A DNA stretch of 64,000 nt from JAKLQR01 sp963753165 (lineage in GTDB: Bacteria; Nitrospirota; Thermodesulfovibrionia; Thermodesulfovibrionales; SM23-35): contig CAVWBP010000003.1 of the NCBI GenBank assembly GCA_963753165.1, positions 17,276 to 81,275 on the forward strand, written 5' to 3'. Within the stretch, counting starts at the first letter, position 1. Every line of letters begins with the position of its first letter. The notes under the pieces were generated by a model. That model had not been told where the DNA came from. It worked only from the letters and a program-made list of their open reading frames with translations, and searched no databases. Made by a program: the position numbers and the translations under genes. Shown piece after piece: positions 58,270 to 64,000 of this stretch.

Positions 58270-58467
58270 ATGGAGGGAAGAAATCGCTCTGATATAAGGC
58301 CGGGACTTCGTGTTTCGATCGTATTGAAGAAAGACCAGCGGACAGGAAAGCTCACCGAAGGAATTGTAAAGGATATCCTCACAAATTCTCCGTCACACCC
58401 TCATGGCATTAAGGTCCGGCTGCAAACCGGAGAGGTCGGCAGGGTAAAGGAAATATTGAAGGATTAA
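58270..58467 (+). CDS. ywbE: YwbE-family protein, 65 aa
   Basis: A small conserved protein: RSDIRPGLRVSIVLKKDQRTGKLTEGIVKDIL and HPHGIKVRLQTGEVGRVKEIL match the YwbE (DUF2196) family, a small beta-barrel of unknown function. AAAGGAGCAGGG lies upstream. It is probably cotranscribed with the helicase. Confidence 0.9.
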   Translation: MEGRNRSDIRPGLRVSIVLKKDQRTGKLTEGIVKDILTNSPSHPHGIKVRLQTGEVGRVKEILKD

Positions 58468-58741
58468 TCCGAAATTTATAGATATTGCATGAAGAATATC
58501 ATTTATATTCGAAAATAAATTCTTTCTCAATTTCTCTGGAGCTTTTTACCGATAACATGGTCATACGCCCGGCCACTTTTCTTATAGGATTTTATCTCTT
58601 CGCAAGATACAGGAAACGGACATAGACTGGAAATCTCTGTTTTCCCTCCTATCCAATATGCTTTTTTTGTGCTACTGTTTATTCCATGAAGTTCTGATGC
58701 AATACAGTGAAAGTTATCTCATGCAGAAGTAAGGAGCAATT

Positions 58742-58939
58742 ATGGCAAAATACACCGCACCGATTGACGAGGACACCAGGCAAAGGATTCTTGCGCTTCC
58801 GAGAGGCATACATTTCCCGGATTTTATGAAGAAAGCCATCTCTGCTTTTGTCGAGGAACTTGAGAAGAATCCCGACCTGAAGCCGGAGAATTTCATCATC
58901 ACGGTAACAGCAAGAAAAGACAGATCAGAGAGAAACTAA
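58742..58939 (+). CDS. Hypothetical protein, 65 aa
   Basis: Start ATG has TAAGGAG 6 bases upstream. The sequence (MAKYTAPIDEDTRQRILALP and then a Phe/Lys/Glu-rich helix) is soluble and unlike anything I can name. The 274-base stretch between it and ywbE contains no other gene I can support. Confidence 0.55.
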   Translation: MAKYTAPIDEDTRQRILALPRGIHFPDFMKKAISAFVEELEKNPDLKPENFIITVTARKDRSERN

Positions 58940-58984
58940 GTATCGGTTGCGAAAGGGGAGGGGCATAATCGTTCTCCTCCCCGT

Positions 58985-60166
58985 ATGCAATATCCGGATA
59001 ACGATATGAAAAAAAGCAGAATTCTGATTACCTGTGCAAAAGGGATTGCCCCTTATCTGAGAGAGGAACTGCTTCAGATGGGTTTCCCGGTGCTCTCTGA
59101 AACTGTTGCAGGTGTGGCGACTGAGGGGACATTGGAAGATACCTGCCGCCTTAATCTCTTCCTCCGAACAGGACACAGGGTGCTTTTCCTCATCAGGGAA
59201 TTCACTGCAGAAGACGCTGAGCTGCTCTATGAAGAATTGTTGAAGATAGCCTGGGAAGAATACATCGCAGAGGATGGATATGTCTGTGTCACCTCCAGCG
59301 TGGATAATCCGAATATCAGGGACTCGCGCTATGCAAATGTAAGGTGCAAAGACGCGATTGTCGACAGGATACGGGAAAAATGCAGGCAGCGTCCAGACTC
59401 AGGTCCTCAGCAGGACAGAGCCGTGGTAAGTCTTTACTGGAAGGATGAGCACTGCTCTGTATATTTTGATACCTCAGGGGAGCCTCTCTCCCGTCGGGGG
59501 TACAGAAAAATCCCTATGTCTGCGCCGATGCAGGAGACACTTGCTGCTGCGATTATCATGGCTGCAGGATGGAGTGGCGCAGGGCATTGCATTAACCCTA
59601 TGTGCGGCAGCGGTACTCTGGCTATTGAGGCTGCCCTCAAAGCCCTCAACCGTGCTTCAGGGATACTGCGTAACAACTTCGGATTCATGCACCTTAAGGG
59701 ATTCGATAAACCGAAGTGGAACGATCTGCGTGCAGAGGCAAAAAGAGAGGCAAAAAGCAGGCTGGATCGCAGGATCATTGCTACCGATATCAGCAGGCAG
59801 GCGGTTGAAGCGGCAAGAAAGAATGCTGCTACGGCAGGCGTCGAACATCTCATCGAATTTGCCGTGTGCGATTATGGCGAAACTGAGGTTCCGGACGGAT
59901 CGGGAATTGTGGTCATGAATCCGGAATACGGAGAAAGAATGGGGAAGATCAAAGAACTTGAAAGTGTATACAGGGGGATCGGCGATTTCTTCAAACAGAA
60001 GTGCAGGGGGTATACAGGGTATCTCTTCACGGGAAACCCCGACCTTGCAAAGAAGGTTGGATTAAAAGCGAAACGAAAAATCCCTTTTTTCAACGGTCCG
60101 ATAGAATGCAGACTCCTTGAGTTTGAGTTGTACGAGGGAAGCAGGAAATATTCTACCGGAAACTGA
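58985..60166 (+). CDS. rlmL: RlmL/YpsC-type 23S rRNA guanine-N2 methyltransferase
   Basis: A 393-residue enzyme. The N-terminal THUMP domain (about 10-165, with VDNPNIRDSRYANVRCKDAIVD) is followed by a Rossmann methyltransferase: HCINPMCGSGTLAIEAA (SAM loop), IIATDISRQAVEAARKNA, and motif IV NPEYGERMG where the family normally has NPPYGER. It modifies 23S rRNA (the G2445 position in E. coli). Start 58985 has no clear ribosome site; ATG 59006 is an alternative. It lacks the second RlmK domain of the E. coli fusion. Confidence 0.85.
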   Translation: MQYPDNDMKKSRILITCAKGIAPYLREELLQMGFPVLSETVAGVATEGTLEDTCRLNLFLRTGHRVLFLIREFTAEDAELLYEELLKIAWEEYIAEDGYVCVTSSVDNPNIRDSRYANVRCKDAIVDRIREKCRQRPDSGPQQDRAVVSLYWKDEHCSVYFDTSGEPLSRRGYRKIPMSAPMQETLAAAIIMAAGWSGAGHCINPMCGSGTLAIEAALKALNRASGILRNNFGFMHLKGFDKPKWNDLRAEAKREAKSRLDRRIIATDISRQAVEAARKNAATAGVEHLIEFAVCDYGETEVPDGSGIVVMNPEYGERMGKIKELESVYRGIGDFFKQKCRGYTGYLFTGNPDLAKKVGLKAKRKIPFFNGPIECRLLEFELYEGSRKYSTGN

Positions 60167-60185
60167 GCGTATGACGGAGGAGGTC

Positions 60186-61184
60186 ATGAAGGAAGTCGAT
60201 CAAGCCGAACAGAAGCAGTTCAGCCTGGATGAAATCAAAGAAAGGGTCTCTCGCTGTCTCGGGCCTGACCGGGTGCAGAAACGATACAATATCATCACCG
60301 ACACCACCGATTTCTTCAGGGTTGATTACGATGACGTAGTGATCCTCGGAAACAAACCGTATCTGATCAGAAACAACGAGCGGGAAGGCCGTTTCGGAAT
60401 CGACGAACAGCAGAAGTTCTGGGTCAAGCGCGCGAGGGACCTTTCCGACGGCAGTGTAAAGATCATTAAGCTTGTCTTCCATGAGCGCTTTCAGGCGAAA
60501 GTCGGAGATATCGTGTTCGAATGCTTCAGAAGCCCCAAAAAAGAGGGGAGAATCCTTGACCTCACAAGAGGTCATTCCCGCTTTATGCAGGGTTTTTCGC
60601 TCACGGACTCATCGAACAACCTGATAAGGGTCATTGACTTTGTTAAGGGAAAGACGCTCGCCGATGCGGTCTTGAACTTTGGCAGAGACCACGAGGATTA
60701 TTTCTCCAATCATTTCCCGTCGATATTCGAAGAATACATAGAACTGGTTGAGGCGATACGGTTTCTCCATCAAAAGGGAGAAAAACACGGTGATATCAGA
60801 CGGGACCATATCATCAAGGAAGAGGGAACAGGAAACAGCCGCTGGATCGATTTCGATTTCAATTACCTGCACAAGGAGAATATGTTCGGCTATGACCTTT
60901 TCGGGTTGGGGAATATTCTTGTATACCTTACGGGGCGCGGAGATGTGACAGTCCAGCAGCTCAGGGATGCCGGTTCCCCGTTATTCGGCCGGTTGACGTC
61001 GTCTGACATGAACATTATATTCAATAACAGGATGGTAAACCTGAAGAAAGTGTATCCCTATATTCCTGATGCACTGAATTTTATCCTGCTCCATTTTTCT
61101 TCGGGCGCAAACGTATTCTATGAGAATACGGACCAGCTCCTTCATGACCTTTATGCAGCGAAGGAGCAGCTGAAAAGCATGTAA
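60186..61184 (+). CDS. Protein-kinase-like protein
   Basis: A 332-residue cytoplasmic protein. Start 60186 has GGAGGAGG just upstream; an earlier ATG at 60171 overlaps that site. The N-lobe is unusual, but the C-lobe has a catalytic-loop motif (LHQKGEKHGDIRRDHII) and a metal motif DFDFN in place of DFG. The ATP lysine may be in FWVKRARDL or IIKLVF. It resembles lipopolysaccharide- or aminoglycoside-type kinases in the HGDI motif. It could phosphorylate a protein or small molecule. A Usp gene follows 26 bases later and may be cotranscribed. Confidence 0.65.
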   Translation: MKEVDQAEQKQFSLDEIKERVSRCLGPDRVQKRYNIITDTTDFFRVDYDDVVILGNKPYLIRNNEREGRFGIDEQQKFWVKRARDLSDGSVKIIKLVFHERFQAKVGDIVFECFRSPKKEGRILDLTRGHSRFMQGFSLTDSSNNLIRVIDFVKGKTLADAVLNFGRDHEDYFSNHFPSIFEEYIELVEAIRFLHQKGEKHGDIRRDHIIKEEGTGNSRWIDFDFNYLHKENMFGYDLFGLGNILVYLTGRGDVTVQQLRDAGSPLFGRLTSSDMNIIFNNRMVNLKKVYPYIPDALNFILLHFSSGANVFYENTDQLLHDLYAAKEQLKSM

Positions 61185-61210
61185 CCTTAAGAATGAGGGG
61201 TGGACAGAGT

Positions 61211-61678
61211 ATGGAATCAAAAAAAGCACATAACCGAAATATCCTTATTGCAGTCGACGAATCAGAAAATGCAGCCAGGGCAGTATCCTATGTCAGGGAC
61301 CTCCTTAACGGGTTGCCGGGATTCCGGATCAACATTGTCACCATCATCCCTGAACCGTCGGAAGATTATTTTCAGTCAGAGAGTGAACAAACTGAATGGA
61401 TGAAAGAAAAGAAAGCCTTATCACGCAGCATTGTTGAAGGGCACCGCAGATTACTTACAGACGCAGGATTCAGTGAAGGAGATGTCAATTCGGAGGTGGT
61501 AATCAAGACATGCCCCTCGATTGCTGAATGCATTCTTGCCGAGCAGGAAAAACTCGATTGCGGAGCTGTGGTTATCGGACGCCGGGGCATCTCCAAGAAG
61601 GAGGAATTTATTTTCGGGAGTACCTCAAGCAAGATCCTCCATACTGCCAAAGACTGCGCCGTTTGGGTCATCGAATAA
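61211..61678 (+). CDS. Universal stress protein (UspA family)
   Basis: A 155-residue alpha/beta protein starting at 61211 (MESKKAHNRNILIAVDESENA). The ATP-binding type ending is visible as VVIGRRGISKKEEFIFGSTSSKILHTAKDCAVWVI, close to the G-2x-G-9x-G(S/T) motif. It may bind ATP. It follows the kinase-like gene on the same strand, a pairing that could be functional. Confidence 0.9.
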   Translation: MESKKAHNRNILIAVDESENAARAVSYVRDLLNGLPGFRINIVTIIPEPSEDYFQSESEQTEWMKEKKALSRSIVEGHRRLLTDAGFSEGDVNSEVVIKTCPSIAECILAEQEKLDCGAVVIGRRGISKKEEFIFGSTSSKILHTAKDCAVWVIE

Positions 61679-61835
61679 GTTGCTTCTCAGCATTCAGATT
61701 GCGTGACCCTTATAGGGAAGGCATATGCAGCGGATGAATACCCATCGGCTCATACTTTGCTTATTTCCGGCAACCGCTTTATTTCTCCTGGAAGAATTCA
61801 TATAATTGAGATAAATGCCCAATAGGGAGGATAGC

Positions 61836-62378
61836 ATGAAAGAAAATAAGGATAACAGGAAAAAGTACTGGTATCTAATAGGGGCACTGGCAGTATTGGT
61901 TTTAATCGTATTCATATGGAAAGGTATAGAGGTAAGGAACATTCAGAAAAAGATGGCGGAGGAGCGTATTGTCCTGAACGAACATTACCGGAAGGTCATC
62001 ATAAACAAAAACGAAGAAATGCTCCGCCTTGTAACGATACCATTCGTATGGGCAGTGAGAAAAGAAATGCTGAGAGAGAACTATGAGCAGATAAATGAGT
62101 ATTTTGTGCAGTTTATCAAAGAGCAGGATGTGAAACAGATACTCATCGCAAAACCGGATGGCCTTATCGTGGTTTCTACTGACAAAAAGCTTGAAGGAAT
62201 GTCATTCGCCTCGCTATATCCTCCTGATCTTCTGGAACAGGACACGGTATTCGTCAAAGTAAATGAAGATGAGACAGTATGGGTGGCTGCGCCCATATTA
62301 GGGCTTAACGCAAAGCTTGGAGTTCTTTTTATGATATACAAACCGAAGCCGGTGGATAATGCGCCGGCTGCCGAATAG
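61836..62378 (+). CDS. Single-span membrane protein with periplasmic sensor-like domain
   Basis: A 180-residue protein; start 61836 follows GGGAGG. One membrane helix (about 12-32, YWYLIGALAVLVLIVFIW) is followed by a helix and a PAS/Cache-like segment (VKQILIAKPDGLIVVSTDKKLEGMSF, then VWVAAPILGLNAKLGVLFMIY). The fold resembles extracellular sensor domains of histidine kinases and chemoreceptors, but no output domain follows. It may be a stand-alone sensor subunit. The family name is unknown to me. Confidence 0.68.
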   Translation: MKENKDNRKKYWYLIGALAVLVLIVFIWKGIEVRNIQKKMAEERIVLNEHYRKVIINKNEEMLRLVTIPFVWAVRKEMLRENYEQINEYFVQFIKEQDVKQILIAKPDGLIVVSTDKKLEGMSFASLYPPDLLEQDTVFVKVNEDETVWVAAPILGLNAKLGVLFMIYKPKPVDNAPAAE

Positions 62379-62475
62379 TTTTCTCAGGAAGGAAGAATCT
62401 CTTTTGTGCAATAAACGCCCTGTGAGTTATTTGGCTTCTGATTAGTTCTTCCTCCGGCAAATAAACACCTTAAAA

Positions 62476-62571
62476 TGTCATTCCCGCAAGTGCAGCGTGT
62501 CGGGAATCCTTCCGAATATAGCGCATACTGACAAGAATCGAAGAAGGATTCCGGACAAGCCGCAATTGACA
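62476..62571. repeat. Dispersed repeat with TGTCATT/AATTGACA ends
   Basis: A 96-base non-coding element begins TGTCATTCCCGCAAG and ends GCCGCAATTGACA, roughly inverted copies. It has internal CGGGAATCCTTC and GAAGGATTCCGG arms. Its first half is the same type as 4929-4953; the ends recall 17092-17168. No gene is seen in the 288 bases between 62379 and 62666. Confidence 0.6.
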
Positions 62572-62666
62572 GCACTGTAAATCTTTCATGTGTTTATTTG
62601 CCGGAGTACCAGACACCCCTCAACTCAATACAATCCATGCAGACATCAGGAAGGAGTCAGGGAGAA

Positions 62667-62996
62667 TCACTGCGGCGCATTATTAGTGTCGACAAGCTTG
62701 ATATATTCAATCAATTGTTTAATCTCTTTCTTCTGATTATAGTTTAAATCAATAAACTCAATACCCATTCCAATTCCCGGTTGTGAATTACTGACTTCTG
62801 CCTTCACCGTCAAAGCAGAAGGGATAGTTACATGAATCAAACTTCCTTTTTCAAGTGGGTGCAGGGTACTAACAAACATGCCATGTTCACATATATTTTG
62901 ACTATACACTGACTTTTTGCCGTCTATCAAGATATCTTCCCTGAAGGGATATCGTTCATATTGTCTTCGTTCTTTTTGCTCTTGGTTATCCATCAT
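62667..62996 (-). CDS. PilZ-domain protein, 109 aa
   Basis: A stand-alone c-di-GMP receiver. ERRQYERYPFREDI supplies the RxxxR motif and ICEHGMFVST the D/NxSxxG-like second motif (here CEHG, with Glu-His in place of Ser-x). The remaining strands (GSLIHVTIP, GIGMGIEFIDL) fit the barrel. Because the second motif departs from consensus, c-di-GMP binding is not certain. The start may be either of two adjacent ATGs (62996 or 62993). Confidence 0.8.
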   Translation of the reverse strand: MMDNQEQKERRQYERYPFREDILIDGKKSVYSQNICEHGMFVSTLHPLEKGSLIHVTIPSALTVKAEVSNSQPGIGMGIEFIDLNYNQKKEIKQLIEYIKLVDTNNAPQ

Positions 62997-63165
62997 TATT
63001 GTGATTCCGGTTAGGAATATAAACTATTTTATCAAATTGCGATTTCCCTGACTACAGGAAGCATGGCAGTCAATATAATTATGAGCAAAAGAGGTGCAAA
63101 TTCTGTTTATGAGGTTTGTCGACAGCAATGCTGATCAGAACAATTTATAGAATGCCGGAAACATA

Positions 63166-64000
63166 TTACAGTTTCCGCATCTGGTTTTTTAAGGAGAAAC
63201 CGCGAAGGGTTGGGGCCTTGTTCCCTTTGTACTGGATGAGGACATTATGCGTCTCCCCAAGCGTGCCGGGCAGGATCAGTCTCTTGATCTTTGCGACTTC
63301 AAAAAGGTAATCCTTTGAATTCTTATACAGTTCGGTGATCATTGTATCGATGCCGAGTGATACAAGGTAAGTGCCTTGCTGGCAGAAGCCGAGCGTCATG
63401 AAGCCGTATTCTTCTCCCCATTTCTTCACCGAAGAAAAATTTACATGGGCGGTGATATCCTGATCTCCGGTATTCGTGAACGGGTCCTCGTTGACCTGAT
63501 GCCTGAAGTAACACATGAGCGTACCCCTGTTCCGTTCTTCGCTGTAATATTCCTGTGACGGATGGCCGTAATCTATCGTAACGATAAACCCTTCTGAAAG
63601 AATACCGGACGCCGACCTGAGCCATTCCTTAATCCTGAGGTTTATCTCTGTTCTGTAACCAGGGGGGAAGGACAGGGAGAATTCTTCTAGATAACCGGAA
63701 AGGGCAGGGGTGCTTAAATCGCCTTTTGTTTCTTTGAATAGTCCATTTTCTGCAGTAACATAGATCTCTCTCAGGGTGTCCTCCATCTCAACGAGATGGA
63801 CAGGAAAGGCGTCGAGCAGTTCATTCGAAAGAATGCAGCCGGAGATGATCCCAATTTCCTCCAGAAGAAGCACCCATTGCATTTTATGAGAAAAACCGCT
63901 GAGAAGTTTTTGCTGTTTCTCTCATGGAGGGATGAGGTTCGACTATCACATATCTCAGGGCGTAAAAGAACTCTCTCTTTGCGAGGTAATTGAGAAGATC
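63166..64000 (-). CDS. MidA/NDUFAF7-type SAM-dependent methyltransferase, 5' end outside window; frame disrupted
   Basis: The C-terminal 238 residues read as COG1565: ISGCILSNELLDAFPVHLVE, IVTIDYGHPSQEYYSEERNRGTLMCYFRH and DITAHVNFSSV. The upstream part to the window edge (FFYALRYVIVEPHPSMRE) is in the neighbouring frame. Dropping one base near 63917 gives PSMREQQKLLSGFSHKMQW and restores continuity. The mitochondrial relative methylates an Arg of complex I subunit NDUFS2; the bacterial target is not established. The N-terminal SAM loop lies outside. Confidence 0.85.

Noticed and set aside
1..64000. tRNA or rRNA genes
   Set aside because: I saw no convincing tRNA cloverleaf or rRNA sequence in any gap; this was by eye only, so a covariance-model scan could still find one.

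Overview
The window is a 64 kb piece of a bacterial chromosome, most likely from a Nitrospirota-type (Thermodesulfovibrio-like) or similar Gram-negative anaerobe or microaerophile. This placement is inferred from gene content: a DsrE-family protein, an EtfA with a ferredoxin domain, a Tat-exported NiFe hydrogenase with its maturation protease, XerC-HslV-HslU, FadL and Cus proteins implying an outer membrane, and several PilZ, GGDEF and cyclase signalling proteins. No rRNA or tRNA gene was recognised.

Layout. 0-5 kb: end of a nucleoside transporter, small unknown genes, a DsrE-like protein and a FadL-type porin. 5-8.5 kb: a PilZ-cNMP-protein kinase fusion, remnants of a REP-associated transposase and a restriction-modification gene, a PIN/AbrB toxin-antitoxin pair and a small unknown gene. 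8.5-11.5 kb: a GspA/GspB pair and a small secreted protein. 11.4-32.8 kb: a copper locus. It holds the CusAB efflux pump, two FixH/YtkA-like secreted proteins, two NosL-type copper proteins, an ABC transporter with accessory membrane proteins, and then an operon of three cupredoxin/multicopper-oxidase-like secreted proteins followed by a secreted repeat protein of about 1,980 residues. 32.8-40.3 kb: etfBA, fabD, xerC-hslV-hslU, rlpA, aroE. 40.3-43.7 kb: NiFe hydrogenase small and large subunits plus protease behind a sigma-54-like promoter. 43.7-54 kb: a class A penicillin-binding protein, ftsY, asd, mtaD, a MutY-like glycosylase, ettA, tex. 54-64 kb: a class III nucleotide cyclase, a GGDEF protein, a DEAD-box helicase, ywbE, an RlmL-like methyltransferase, a kinase-like protein, a Usp, a membrane sensor-like protein, a PilZ protein and a MidA-like methyltransferase cut by the window edge.

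The most interesting region is the copper locus. In the three-gene cupredoxin series, motifs 1 and 2 of a multicopper oxidase (including the Cys of a type-1 site) are on the first protein. Motifs 3 and 4 are on the second, and the third has lost the ligands but gained adhesin-like repeats. This suggests a multicopper oxidase split over separate subunits and held at the cell surface, loaded by the upstream NosL/ABC genes and protected by CusAB.

A caution applies to the whole window. I count 26 single-base frame disruptions, 24 extra bases and 2 missing bases, in otherwise intact genes, including housekeeping genes (tex, a penicillin-binding protein, midA). After removal each affected complete gene has a length divisible by three. 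Two of them sit inside near-identical tandem repeats, so the extra bases can be read by comparing copies. These look like insertion-biased sequencing errors, so the affected genes are annotated as intact genes with a disrupted frame, not as pseudogenes.
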